Below, in pieces: positions 1-11,880 of a DNA stretch of 64,000 nt (position 1 is the stretch's first letter; each line of letters begins with the position of its first letter). The position numbers were made by a program, and so were the translations under genes. The stretch comes from Theristus sp. LFF4_11 (lineage: Eukaryota > Nematoda > Chromadorea > Monhysterida > Xyalidae), in contig JASANC010004227.1 of assembly GCA_030248135.1 (NCBI GenBank), positions 124,001 through 188,000 on the forward strand. The letters run 5' to 3'. The notes beneath the pieces are model-generated. The model did not search any database. It was given only the letters and a program-made list of their open reading frames with translations, and was not told where the DNA came from.

Positions 1-135
1 TGGATCGAGCAGTGCGTGCTGACGCAGTTTGCGGACGACGCGGACGGCGCCGGTGGACTCCGGGAAACGGCGCTCACGTTGACACTGGTCACTGCGACGT
101 TATTGGTGATGAACACGTTGGTGCAAACTGTATGA
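1..135 (+). CDS. possible C-terminal exon of an upstream gene (partial)
   Basis: Reading frame 1 is open from the window edge to a TGA at 133-135. It has the GC-rich codon use seen in the confirmed exons nearby. It encodes about 44 residues: an acidic, glycine-rich stretch, then a hydrophobic Leu/Thr/Val/Ala segment of about 20 residues running almost to the stop, as in a C-terminal membrane anchor. I do not recognise the family. The start and the rest of the gene lie outside the window, so it could also be a chance open frame. Confidence 0.35.
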   Translation, partial: WIEQCVLTQFADDADGAGGLRETALTLTLVTATLLVMNTLVQTV

Positions 136-720
136 TAGCACTTGCGACTTTTGGTCACAATTCAGCCCAAAGATGCATTCCAAGGCTTTCAAATTTATGC
201 ACCGTCTAATGCACCGACAATATTTCTGTAACGCATTCAAGACACTAAGATTTTTGATAATGTTATGAAAGTTTTTCTGCATCATCATGCTGACACAATT
301 GGTGTCAACCAAAAAACCATCGGGTCTTCCCAGCAGCCCGTTTTGATGAAACGATCAGCTAGTCAGCCGCAAGATTTTCTCAGTGATTTCAGAAGTTTCG
401 ACATAATAACAATTAATAATTTGTTTATTTGTTTTATTCATTTATAAACACATTTTTACAAATTTCATCGTTGCGATTTTGAAAAACAAACGCTGGATGT
501 ACAGTATGGCCGAATAAATAAAGCAGTCCATCAAGGTGGGATCAGTCGCAGACTAGGAATTGTCTTTTTCAAAAAATGCCAACATAATTCCCAATCATGT
601 GTGCAAATTATATTTTGAAAAAACGGTGCAGTGAACTATGTCGAACTGAACTGGTGAAACACCATTTTGCAGAAGCTTTTGTGTCAAGAGTCAAGTGAAA
701 CAATGAAGACAAGGTCACTG
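136..720. other. non-coding stretch with a Tc1-like end fragment
   Basis: No gene is supported. Bases about 496-590 (from acagtatggccgaataaat) match about 43747-43830 at the other end of the window, including a shared gtcgcagactagga motif. Both look like eroded ends of one Tc1/mariner-type family. The sequence aataaataaa at about 515 could serve as a polyadenylation signal for the gene ending at 135. Confidence 0.4.
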
Positions 721-2783
721 CAATGCAGTCACAAAAGCTAAGTGCAGATGGCATGCGGTCGATCCGGTACCGGTCGATCCGGTACGGTCGATCCAGTACC
801 GCAGTACCGTGGGCGAGGGGGGGTGGGGGGGGTACACCACCCAGAGCACCAGAGTCCGTCGGGTGGGGGGGGGGGGGGGGGGCACCGTGCCACCCCCCCC
901 CCCCTAAAACCGGGCACCCCCCCCCCCATCGGACCCCCCCCTCGAAAATTTGGCCGACACCCCCACACCCGTACACCCTAAATTTCGCGGGAAATATGAA
1001 AATCAAAACAACAGACATTTTTCCTCAACTCCAAAAGAGAACCGAATCAGTCTTCACATTTTTATTTTGTTCTCCTTTTCTTGCTGAGCTGATCTCTGTT
1101 TTCACACATCTGCAAATAGATAGCTGGCAAGCAAAAAACTAATGAGCCAAACTGAAAACCACCTTGCATTGGTTCAACGGAAGTCCAACAAAAACACTCT
1201 GGCCGTGAGGCTTACAAATAAACTTGAACTTGAACTTGAACACTCGTCAAAGTCAATCCGAACATAAACACATGAAATAAATACAATACAGATGAAAGTA
1301 TTTCGGTTTCATGTCTTTTCCGGGCTGCATAAATGTTTCAGCAATCAGCGAAACCAAAGAAAAATCGAAAACATAACGAATTGAACGCTAAAAACCCGTA
1401 AAACAGCTGAAAATTTCAATTGGTATCGGATCGACCGAGTACCGGATCGACCTGGTACCGGATCGACCGCCCTAAAAAATTGCCAGGTATCGGATCGACC
1501 GGTACCCGATCGACCGGTACCGGATCGACCGTACCGGATCGACCGGTACCGGATCGACCTACAGCCGTCAGGTGCCTTCTCGGTGAGGGGGGGGGTGCCC
1601 GGGCAGCCAATTTTCCTGAGGGGGGCCCGGGGTCAGTACCGTGGGCGAGGGGGGGGGGCGGGGTACACCCCCCCAAAGCACCAGAGACCGTCGGGTGGGG
1701 GGGGGGGGGGGGGTGCCACCCCCCCCTAAAACCGGGCACCCCCCCATCGGACCCCCCCTCGAAAATTTGGCCTACACCCCCCCCCACACCCCCCATGAAA
1801 TTTTGTCTGGCGGAGACCCCCCCCCCAAAATTTTCCGTACACCCTAAATTTTTTTTCGAAAATCATGATTTTTTGTCTATAAAGTCCATAATATAAACTG
1901 AATATATGATAACTTGACCAGTACCGTGGGCCCAAAACAATTTTCGAAGGGGGGGGGTATGGTGCCGCCGGGGGGTGCCGACCAAAAAGTGAGGGGGGTC
2001 CAACCTATGGTAACGTGGGACCCCCCCATGGGGGGGGGGTGCATTTTTTTCAAAATTTTCTGGGGGGGGGACCACCCCCCCCACCCCCCCATGATAATTT
2101 TTCGCTTAAATTTTGAATGAAAAACCCTAAATTTTGCTGCAAAATCGTTGAAATTACAATGAAGATGGTCAAGTTATCATATATTCCGCTCATATTATGG
2201 ACTTTATAGAAAAAAAAACATGATTTTCGAAACAAATTTTTGGGTGTACGGAAAATTTTGGGGGGGGGGGGTCTCCGCCAGACAAACTTTTTGGGGGGGG
2301 GTGGGGGGGGGGGGTCGGCCAAATTTTCGAGGGGGGGGGGTCCGATGGGGGGGGGGTGCCCGGTTTTAGGGGGGGGGTGGCACGGCCCCCCCCCCCCCCC
2401 CCCACCCTACGGTCACTGGCTGGTGCTCTGGGGGGGGGGGTACCCCCTCCCCACCCCCCCCCTCGCTCACGGTACTGAACTTGACCATCTTCATTGTAAT
2501 TTCAAAGATTTTGCAGCAAAATTTAGCGTTTTTCCTTCAAAATTTAAGCGAAAAAATATCATGGGGGGGTGGGGGGGTGGACCCCCCCCACATAAAATTT
2601 TGAAAAATGCACCCCCCCCCCATGGGACCCCCATGGGGGGGGTCCCACGTTACCATAGGTTGGACCCCCCCTCACTTTTTGGTTGGCACCCCCCCCCCCC
2701 ACGGCACCATACCCCTCCCTTCGAAAATTGTTTTGGGCCCACGGTACTGGGTACCGGTCGGTCGGGTACTGGTCGATCCGGTG
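721..2783. repeat. G/C-homopolymer repeat block, copy A
   Basis: A mosaic of long G runs and C runs, tandem copies of the 15-mer ggtaccggatcgacc (1428-1560, also 760-800), and AT-rich linkers. The part at 1800-1920 reappears as its reverse complement at about 2165-2290. The part at 1920-2100 reappears inverted at about 2485-2745, so the block is a large imperfect palindrome. Sequence from about 985 to 1910 is also present as a direct copy at about 3713-4610. Open frames here follow the homopolymers in several frames on both strands and are not genes. Confidence 0.8.
1200..1238 (+). mobile_element. 39-base retroposon 3' tail with target-site duplication
   Basis: Copy A carries 46 bases absent from the otherwise matching copy at about 3926: a short insert ending in (cttgaa)n plus one extra aacactc. 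The insert is flanked by aacactc at 1193-1199 and 1239-1245, a 7-base target-site duplication. Its start (tggccgtgaggctt) and its short tandem 3' tail are what a severely 5'-truncated LINE or SINE insertion leaves. The family is not identified. Confidence 0.6.
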
Positions 2784-3522
2784 TAGGGTTGTTAAAAAAA
2801 ACAAAAATCGTCATTTTTGTTTTTTTTTTAAAAAAAAAAATTTTTTTTTTAAAAAAAAAAATTTAAAAAATCAAAGTTGTGCTAAATCAATCAGGGAGTC
2901 CGAAGAACCACATATGATATGCAAGCGCCTCCCGAATGACACCCGTATGGCGGAACTTTGCAGATTTTGTTTTGGTGACCTCAATTACCCCTTTTCCAAA
3001 CCGTCACCATGCCTCTTCTTGTGTTTTGACCTCCAAAACGTCACTAATTGTCCCCAGCTAAACTAATGCTAAAGTGAAGACAAACATACCGCCTTGAAAT
3101 TCGATCAATTCTTCTGATGGTGTCGCGACGACACGACACGAAGCAGCAACCAGACAACGTAGCGCTTGCAAACGGTGCAGCGAGCACAATCGGACGCTCT
3201 GCGAGGCTAATCGTCACCTTATCTGCATCGGAAATGGTAGGCTAAGCTTTGGGACGCTCAAAAACTTCATCGCAGATGTTGTCGAAGCCTAAAATCAGTC
3301 GGTAAAACGGCCCAAAATCGACTGCTAAAGGTTTTACGAGGTATAATCAAAGAAAATTTTTGTTGAACTTTCGAAAAATTGTGCCAAAATTGAGGTTTTC
3401 AGAGCATATTAGAGGAAAATTTTTCGAATTTTTTTTTTAAAAAAAAAAATCGGCATTTTTGTTTTTTTTTTAATCACTTTTTTTTTTAAAAAAAAAATTT
3501 TCATTTTTGTTTAACAACCCTA
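2784..3522. mobile_element. hAT-type MITE (739 bp) with 8-bp target-site duplication
   Basis: Begins TAGGGTTGTTAAA and ends with the inverted match TTAACAACCCTA. It is flanked by identical octamers atccggtg at 2776-2783 and 3523-3530. An 8-base duplication and TAGGG-type ends are hallmarks of the hAT superfamily. There is no transposase ORF, so it is non-autonomous. It sits inside the ggtaccggatcgacc repeat. Interior sequence is shared with the copies at 5361-5965 and 9212-10255. Confidence 0.85.
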
Positions 3523-3530
3523 ATCCGGTG

Positions 3531-4935
3531 CCAGCAAATATTCTGGGGCGGTCAATCTGGTACCAGGTCGATCCGGTACTCGGTCGATCCGGTACCAATT
3601 AAAATTTTCAGCTGTTTCAGCATTCAATTCAATTTGTTTCTGATTTGTTTTCCATTTTTCTTCGTTTCTCTCATTTTATCTGATGTCTGAAACATTTTAC
3701 CGCAGGTTTTTTCGCGGGAAATATGAAAATCAAAACAACAGACATTTTTCCTCAACTCCAAAAGAGAACCGAATCAGTCTTCACATTTTTATTTTGTTCT
3801 CCTTTTCTTGCTGAGCTGATCTCTGTTTTCACACATCTGCAAATAGTTAGCTGGCAAGCAAAAAACTAATGAGCCAAACTGAAAACCACCTTGCATTGGT
3901 TCAACGGAAGTCCAACAAAAACACTCGTCAAAGTCAATCCGAACATAAACACATGAAATAAATACAATACAGATGAAAGTATTTCGGTTTCATGTCTTTT
4001 CCGGGCTGCATAAATGTTTCAGCAATCAGCGAAACCAAAGAAAAATCGAAAACATAACGAATTGAACGCTAAAAACCCGTAAAACAGCTGAAAATTTCAA
4101 TTGGTACCGGATCGACCGAGTACCGGATCGACCTGGTACCGGATCGACCGCCCTAAAAAATTGCCAGGTACCGGATCGACCGGTACCCGATCGACCGGTA
4201 CCGGATCGACCGTACCGGATCGACCGGTACCGGATCGACCTACAGCCGTCAGGTGCCTTCTCGGTGAGGGGGGGGTGCCCGGGCAGCAAATTTTCCTGAG
4301 GGGGGCCCGGGGTGCGTACCGTGGGCGAGGGGGGGTGGGGGGGGGTACACCCCCCAGAGCACCAGAGACCGTCGGGTGGGGGGGGGGGGTGGGCGGTGGC
4401 ACCGTGCCACCCCCCCCTAAAACCGGGCACCCCCCCCCATCGGACCCCCCCTCGAAAATTTGGCCTACACCCCCCCACACCCCCCATGAAATTTTGTCTG
4501 GCGGAGACCCCCCCCCCAAATTTTCCGTACACCCTAAATTTTTTTTCGAAAATCATGATTTTTTGTCTATAAAGTCCATAATATAAGCTGATTATATGAT
4601 AACTTGACCATCTTCATTGTAATTTCAACGATTTTGCAGCAAAATTTAGCGTTTTTCCTTCAAAATTTAAGCGAAAAATTATCATGGGGGGTGGGGGGGG
4701 GGGTGGGCCCCCCCCACAGAAAATTTTGAAAAAATGCACCCCCCATGGGACCCCCATGGGGGGGGTCCCACGTTACCATAGGTTGGACCCCCCCCTCACT
4801 TTTTGGTCGGCTCGGCACCCCCCCCCCCCACGGCACCATACCCCCCCCCTTCGAAAATCGTCTTCGAAAATTGTTTTGGGCCCACGGTACTGCCCGGGCC
4901 CGGGGTGCACTGGCAGAAAAATTTCGTGAGGGGGG
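3531..4935. repeat. G/C-homopolymer repeat block, copy B
   Basis: The segment at about 3713-4610 is a near-identical direct copy of 985-1910, lacking the retroposon insert. It includes the tandem ggtaccggatcgacc units at about 4101-4240. From about 4610 to 4890 it carries the inverted-type arm (ccatggg/cccatgg palindromes, ttggaccccccc) that matches 2485-2745 in orientation. No gene is supported. Confidence 0.8.
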
Positions 4936-5360
4936 GGTGCACGGGATCGCACGGGTAATACCAAATTTTTGCCTCATAAAAACACAGAATATTTTGTGCA
5001 AACAAGCTGCTTGTTTGGTCAGAAACAACAAAATCTATGCAGGGACACACACAAACGTCAAGAAAAATGCAAAAATTACGGTATTTTTGGAAAAAATTGA
5101 GATGAGATTGACCACCGTGAGGGGGGGTGCGATCCCGTGTTTTCTCGCGGAGGGGGGTGGGGGGGGGGAGTCTAGTACCCGTGTCGAGGTAAAGGGGGGA
5201 GGCGTGAGGGGGGTACACGGGTATCTTATCTGCCCGTGCACGGGCAGGATTTTCGGCTGAGGGGGGTGTGGACCCGCCACCCCCCCCCCCCCGCACTTTC
5301 GCTACTGATCTGGGCGACGTTATGTGTTGGCAATATCTGTGTTTCACGACGTGTGTCTCG
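4936..5360. repeat. second G-run repeat with cgtgcacgggc motifs
   Basis: G-run sequence of a different flavour from the neighbouring blocks, with recurring gaggggggtgcacggg and gcccgtgcacgggc. It ends in a C run and ccgcactttcgctactg at about 5290-5307. That last motif recurs at about 6004-6021, directly beyond the MITE copy, so the two flank it as a direct repeat. No gene is supported. Confidence 0.55.
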
Positions 5361-5965
5361 TAATGTCGATTTGAAAAAAAAATTCGAAAAATTTTCTTCT
5401 AATATGCTCTGAAAACCTCAATTTTGGCACAATTTATCGAAAGTTCAACAAAAATTTTCTTTGACATTACTTCGTAAAACCGTGAGCAGTCGATTTTGGA
5501 CCGTTTTACCGACTGATTTCAGGCTTCAACAACATCTGCGGTGAAGTTTTTGAGCGTCCCAAAGGTTGGCTTACCATTTCCGATGCAGATAAGGTGACGA
5601 TTCGCCTCGCAATCTAAATTTGAGCGTCCGAGCTGCTCCGTTTGCAAGCGCTATGTTGTCTGGTTGCTGTTTCGTGTCTTGCCGTCGCGACACATCATCA
5701 GAATTGATCGAATTTCAAGCCGGCATGTGTATTTGCACTTGGGCTGGGGACAATTAGTGACGTTATGGGGGTCAAAACACAAGAAGAGGTGTGGTAACGG
5801 TTTGGAAAAGGGGTAAATGAGGTCACCCAAACAAAATCTGGAAAGTTCCGCCTTACGGGAGTCATTGGGGAGGCGATTGCACATCAAATGTGGTTCTTCG
5901 AACTCCCTGGTTGAATTAGCACAACTTTGATTTTTAAAATTTTTTTAAAAAAATATTAAAAAAAA
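5361..5965. mobile_element. hAT-type MITE, inverted and truncated copy
   Basis: Reverse-complement relative of the element at 2784-3522. The shared interior includes the ggggacaattagtgacgtta and ggttcttcgaactccctgg regions. The terminal TAGGGTTGTT sequence is missing on both sides, so the ends are eroded and no 8-base duplication is visible. Confidence 0.7.
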
Positions 5966-6194
5966 CAAAAATGACGATTTTTGTTTTTGTGCTGCACCCA
6001 CCCCCCGCACTTTCGCTACTGCTCAGTTGTTATTTTCACCCAAATCTTACAGCTTCTATCAGAAAAAAATTGGTTTGGCTGGCTATCTATCCAGAAATCC
6101 AGAATATTTTGAAATTTCACCAAATCTATGTACTGCAAACAAACAAGCCTGCTGATGATCTGATTGCGTCCTCCTCCGGTCCTCGTTTGTCGAC
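5966..6194. other. upstream region of the CCDC174 gene
   Basis: C-run remnant and a short AT-rich stretch up to the chosen start codon. No core promoter motif can be named with confidence. Confidence 0.3.
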
Positions 6195-9100
6195 ATGCCG
6201 AAAAAGATCGACGTCAGAATGGGAATGGGCACGGTATGCGAAGTCATGGGCTGACTTAGAGAGAGAGAGAGAGATTGCGATGAATAGTTATTTGATGGAT
6301 TGCTTGCACTTTTAGTGTGTTAATGTGTGCCAGATTCGGTTTTTGTGTTGTAAAAAACAGAGACCATGACATGATCAAATGATCGTTTTCTTCATTTTCA
6401 GTTGTTCGATTTGAAAGCGGAGTTCATTCGGAAGAAAGACGAACTCACGCGAAACAACACAGCGGGCGCTGCTGCTACATCGAGCGGCATTGGTGAAAGC
6501 ACAACAGAAGCGCATTTGCAAGTCGCAAAGAGCGTAAGCGTGCACACTAACTATAGTTACTTCTTGAGGGGGGCGAGCCGGGCGCCCCAATATTATCTTT
6601 TCTTTAAGACCTGCGACTCAATGCGGTTGTGGTCGTAAAAAGAAACTAGTTTCAATCTTTATGTGGTAATTCAGAATAGCCTGACCCGGCCATTTAGGGA
6701 ACTCGGATCCTTTTGCCAGTTTTGAATTCCCGCGTCGTGCATGACACTGCTTACCCATCTTAGATTTTATTGTGTCTTTCCTATCTTGTTTTTCATCCTA
6801 TACGTTCTACACACAGCAGTGGTCTTCATTTTCAGAAACCGCTACAAGGCAAACTGAAACAAGCGTCCAAACCGGAGCGGGCTGAGGTCAGTGAACGTCA
6901 ACGAAAAATCAATCGGTTGGCCGAGGAAATCGCGGAGGAAGAAAAAAGGCTGGCAAAATCGCGCGAGGCGCTCGAGAGAAAGGCGGCGTTGTACGATCGG
7001 CTGCAAACGACGGGTGCAGGCGACGATGGCGATCAGTCGGACAACGAGCCAGGTTTCATGCGATTAGGTTTTCTTGCATTCGTAGTTTTTTTCATTTCTT
7101 CATTCTTGAGGCAGCTGGGACGGCAGTCGAGGTTCTGGATGGATATACAGCTGTAACTGCCTCCACAACGCTGATTCGTGTGAATCTAATTGTTGATCGC
7201 TTACTTGCAGAGGTTTTTAGTAAAAAAACTAAGGTGTATACATCCGCGTAGCTGCAAAATTCTAGGTGTATTGCCTCAGGTTTTGTGTGTCTTTCCTTTC
7301 CAGACGGTACCTCCAGTCGTACGGAACGCTACCTGGTGAATTTCGACCGCAAACAAACCAACGACGAGCTGCTGACGATAAACCGTGAAAGTGCCACAAC
7401 TGAACAACATCAGCGAGAGGCGGCGTCGCCAGCGGCAGAGCAACGACCCACCGATCCGGAGGATGACGGCGATTTTGTGGAGTTCACTGACTCGTTGGGG
7501 CGAACGCGACGCTGTGCGCGCTCGGAGCTGGCGGACTTTCTGGAGGCTGACCGAAAACTAGCACAACGACTCAATGCCACAACTGAACAGCATGACGCGA
7601 CGAGGTTGCCATTGTTTTTCGGAAACTGAAAACACTGAACGTTTTGGAGGCTGTACTGATGAGAAAAACCTACACGCCGTGAGTCTACAGCCATAATTTT
7701 TGAAACTCACGTTCACCGCTATTCTCCTTGTATTTGGAACAGGCAGAAGTGGCCACCACTAGCAGTTCAGTCGTATGAAACGCTGCATCAGATTGACACA
7801 CAAATTGATTCAAAATGCCTCCAATTGCAGACCATCAACTTCCTCCACAACAGACGCTTCGAATGATGACAAACTCGCGGACGTGCCAATGCATTTCCAC
7901 TCAAGGCAACATGCGGACAAACGGAAAGCGCCGTCGCCAGTGCACTATCAGCACGTCGGCAGCGACGGTCGGTCAATCGGGCAAACAGAAGTTCATTTAT
8001 ATGCAGTCGCCTGATGAATATGACATTTAGTTCTGAAAATCCAAGACATTTTGGTTGCAAAACGGAAAGATTTTTTTTTGAAGAACTACTGTTTTGTCAT
8101 TTTTTGCAGACGTTCGCGAACTTGGCGCCGGTTACTACCAGTTCGATGTTGACGCCGAACGTCGCGCACAACAAATGCAGGAACTGCAAACGCTCAGAGA
8201 ACAGGTTGGGCTGTGTGTTGAATCGGTCAACCTTGATTGACTGCCGTGAATGTGGAGGACAAACGCAAAAACTTTCTAAAGCACACTCCATGATATTGAG
8301 ATGCACTTGATCAAGCGTGCGTTTCTCGTGTTCAGACACTGACGCAACGTCAGCGACGTTTGGAAGTGAAGGCGAAACGAGCACAAAACATGGCTGCGCG
8401 GCTGGCGAACGTGCAGAAACGCAGGAAACTGGCCCAATATGGTTGCTTTGGCGTTGCATTCAACCTTTTTTACACTTGATGTGACTTGTAGGTTGTAGGT
8501 TGTGACTGATGAGACGGGGCATATCACCAAGGAGATCAGTAAATTGTTACCCTCTTCTGCATCTGCTGGGGGCCACTAGGGATGGAGCCGGTTCCGGTCC
8601 GGATTCCGGATTCCGGCGCCTAAAATTGGATCCGGATCCGGTCCGGATTCCGGCGCAATTTTGCCGTATCCGGCCGGATCCGGCCGGAATGGCCGAGACC
8701 CGCGAATTAACCAGTTGATTCCTCCGTTTCAGAGCTGTTCAATGGTTTGACAAATTTGTTTCGGTGCTTTGTTGGTTTTGTTGTTGTGCATTTGACATGT
8801 GATCAGTGAGCGTTTCTTTAGTTTAGTGTTCTGTTCAATGGTAAATGGTTCACTGCTTTTGTCTTGAGTGGTAAACTTATGTGCAGCATCGTCCACTTTA
8901 AAAAACGTGGCTGCCAGCTTTTGGCCGACGTTGTTGATGAACAATAGCAGGTTTTTTTGAAATCAGCCATCTTCGTTGGTCATATTCAGTTAGCTGTCAA
9001 ACAGTTGCTTTTTTTGTGAGCCCCAGAACACCAGCGATTTTAGCGACGTGTGTTACCGTGGGTGTGCGGGGGTGCCGTGATCCCCTAAAACCCGATAAAC

Positions 9101-11880
9101 CCCCCCAACGACGAATCCACGAGACGACGAATCCATTTCAATGGTGTTGCCCGCCGTTTGCGCACTGAAGCAGCGCATCGAACAAGTCGATGCGAGTGGC
9201 ATTGGTACGACTAGGGTTAGGGGAAAAAAAATCCGGATTTTTTTTTTAAATTAAAAAAAAATTTTTTTTTTTAAAAAAAAAATTTTTTTTTACAAGTTAG
9301 GTTCGTTCGAAGCGTCTCGTCGAGCTGAGTTCATCTAGACTATTTTCAGAACGATCCGGGAAACTATAAGAGCGAAAATCGTGTTTTATTGAAATTATGT
9401 CCATTTCATAGAGGGAAAGTTGCATTTTCAACAGTAAAACAGGGCAATTTTTCACGTGTACTTGAATATTGAACCGTTCTTAGTGGTTCCTCTTTAGAAA
9501 ATTACCAAAATTTGACTGTGTTCAAAAATTCCTGTTTGCTGTAGCTAAGTCGGCAACCCCTGTCGACCCGGTCGCCCCCCCCCAAGACACTTACTTTCAG
9601 GTTCAACCAGCTATGCTATCTGCCACATGGCGAGAGCCCACTCTTCAAATCATCGTATCGAAAACACGTACCATGATTTCGCGATCACGTTGCGGGCAAC
9701 TGACAGACGCAAGTTTAACACGTTAGTTTAGCTCAGCACGCAAGTTTTAACATGTGGCCATGTTATCGGGTATCTGAAAAACGGTCGTGTGATGTGGTAT
9801 TAACCAACATCTCCGCTCAAATTGTTTAACAATATATCGCACAACTCCATTGTAGACCTATAACATACGCCAATCAACAAGATATCATGTTCATCTCATG
9901 GCCTACCGACTGAAAAACATGTTCTAAGTTGCAAGAAAACGATTTCTGAAACGATATTTCAATTCAGTTAAGTCATTTCAACGCTAAAAATTGACTCTAG
10001 AAGTCATCCAAATCGAAAAACATGGAGTACGTCGGTCAAAATGACCAAATAATGACATTTACCTGAGCACACAAAGAAGTTGGGAAGAAAATTTGGTTTG
10101 AACTTTCAAAAAATTATGCCATAAATCGAATTTTCAGAGCAAAGTAGAAGAAAAAATTTTCAAATTTTTTTTTTAAGTTTGAAAAAAAATTCCAAATTAA
10201 AAAAAAAACGAAAAAAAAATAAAAAAAATTTTTTTTTTCAAAGCCCCTAACCCTAGGTACGACGAAAAAAACGCTGCTGACCAGCATAGACACACGATTC
10301 CCTGCGCTTTTACACAACGAATCAAAAATCATGGCCCCGTACGTTGATCCGCGATTCAAGAATACTGCAGTCTTTTTCGAAAATGAAGGCGATATTCGTT
10401 GTGAACTACTTCAAATTGCAAATAAGATCTTTAAACGACCGAAGACTCCCACAAACTGCGACGATACATCTGAGATCGCGAACAACGACGATGACGAAAG
10501 TGAACGCGAGCCGAACCAAAAGAAATCGACTGGCCTCTACGGAGGCATCGAGTTCACGCTGCGCGACCGCGCAACCCGTCAGCGAATCCAGTCTCGAAGA
10601 CGAACTACGCGGCGAAATGAATATGTACGAGTCGGATGATTTTATCGACGAACCGGACAATACCCCAAACTATCGACAATCGCGCGCACATACCGTATTA
10701 CCTCTAATAAACCCCCATGGGGGTTTTTTTCTTCAGCGACTTGGGGGTGGGGGGTTTTATTTTGGGGGGGGGTTTATTTGGAAACAATTTTTAGGAGTGG
10801 GCAAAATGGCAAAAATACCTTCCATGGCAGGAAGGAAGTCGCAGAAACTTCTACTCTACATAGAAATTTCCTTTTACAACAGCCTTTTGTAATGAAATTA
10901 CCATTAACTCATCCATTTGGGGCCTTTGGTAGCACAATTTCATCATTTTCCTGCAACCACCACTGAATTCCAGGGTATGTGTTCAAACAGGTTCAATAAT
11001 CCTTATTTTTGGGGGGATTATTTGGAAACTTGTCGAGGGGGTGGGGGTTTATTTTTGGGGGGGGGAATAGAGGTAATACGGTATCGGCACGCTACCACAA
11101 GGTGGCAAGCAACGAATGCCTGAAGCAGGCAGGTGTTTGTGTACAGCCGATCTTGTCTGTCAACTCAGAAGCGAAAGGTCATGCGAGGATGTTGCCAGAG
11201 ATTATCTAGCGAGTGATTGAAGGGAGGGGAGGGGGGAGTGAGGGTAGGAAAGGAGAAGAAGGGCGAATGTGCGTAAGAGAATAAAGATTGGAGGAGAGGA
11301 AAGGGGCCACCAGGTCAGGCCAAATGTGCCACCGCCACCTACCAGCTTTTCACGAAGCAAACGGAGTTCTTCGCAGATATCACGGCAATCATCGGCACTG
11401 AAATGCAGCCAACCAAACTCGAGGATGCAGAGATGGACACTGCAAAACTGACGGACATTCCGCTGCCGGGTGAACAGTTGACCGAAGAACAGGTGGAAAG
11501 CCGGGCAGCCGTGGAGGCAAAGAAGGCGGAGACGGCCGCGCAGCGAGACTGGGACCGCGACAAGAAGGCTCAACTGTGTATGCTTTCGTTTTTGGCTTTT
11601 TTAGCATTAGCGCACCAGGCAAAAATGTTTTGTGGATAGAAATTCCTCAGACAAAAAGTTTTCAGCGCACGATTGCGACATTCAAAGATGCATGGTTACA
11701 GCGCTGATTGATTGCTGCATCAGTTGAATATCAAACTCAAATGCAAAAAACTGTACACCATAGAATGCATTCGTGATTGTGCTGTTTCGTTTGGTTTTAG
11801 TGTCGCAGAGCGAATGGATCGATAAGAAACGCACGGAGCGTGAGCCGGAGTTTGCGCCACCGTCGTCGTATTTCAAATGA
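6195..11880 (+). CDS. CCDC174: CCDC174 homologue (coiled-coil, RNA-processing-associated protein)
   Basis: Nine exons: 6195-6233, 6402-6533, 6836-7052, 7304-7604, 7831-7967, 8110-8204, 8336-8441, 11377-11577, 11801-11880. They give 435 residues with every phase closing. Family marks in order: LFDLKAEFIRKKDEL near the N-terminus (human VDLKAELFRK), a charged coiled coil, FTDSLGRTRRC (human VDSLGRSRRC), VHYQHV then VRELGAGYYQF (human VHYEDI/RQLGVGYFAF), a basic helix, RDWDRDK, and a C-terminal REPEFAPPSSYF nearly identical to human. Human CCDC174 is a nuclear protein linked to the exon junction complex; that role here is inferred. The start at 6195 gives a short basic leader as in vertebrates. 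Intron 7 is about 2.9 kb because transposons landed in it. Intron 3 uses a weak donor, gtttca. Confidence 0.9.
9212..10255. mobile_element. hAT-type MITE (1044 bp) nested in a hAT element
   Basis: Ends are TAGGGTTAGGGG and CCCCTAACCCTA, flanked by the identical octamers ggtacgac at 9204-9211 and 10256-10263. The sister copy of the host element has the unoccupied sequence ggtacgac followed directly by the poly-A run at about 15005-15012, an empty site that confirms the insertion. The interior near 10095-10185 is related to the MITE at 2784. No transposase ORF. Confidence 0.9.
10693..11081. mobile_element. TA-flanked MITE, copy 1 (389 bp)
   Basis: Terminal inverted repeats CCGTATTACCTCTAATA and its inverse, with TA on each side at 10691-10692 and 11082-11083. 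The interior holds acccccatgggggt palindromes and G runs, plus a segment (tccatggcaggaaggaagtc) nearly identical to copy 2. It interrupts the broken hAT element. Non-coding. Confidence 0.8.

Larger units (their letters stand above)
8577..11182 (+). mobile_element. broken hAT transposon in CCDC174 intron 7
   Basis: Starts TAGGGATGGAGCCGG like the intact copy at 14389 and follows it closely to about 9211. It is then interrupted by a hAT MITE (9212-10255), resumes at 10264, and is interrupted again by a TA-flanked MITE (10693-11081). It runs on to about 11182, where similarity to the other copy stops. The 3' end of the element is missing and its reading frame is shifted relative to the other copy. 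Confidence 0.8.

Noticed and set aside
723..2866. Several open frames of 120-210 codons rich in Gly/Pro
   Set aside because: They are translations of G and C runs, occur in multiple frames on both strands, and overlap transposon borders.
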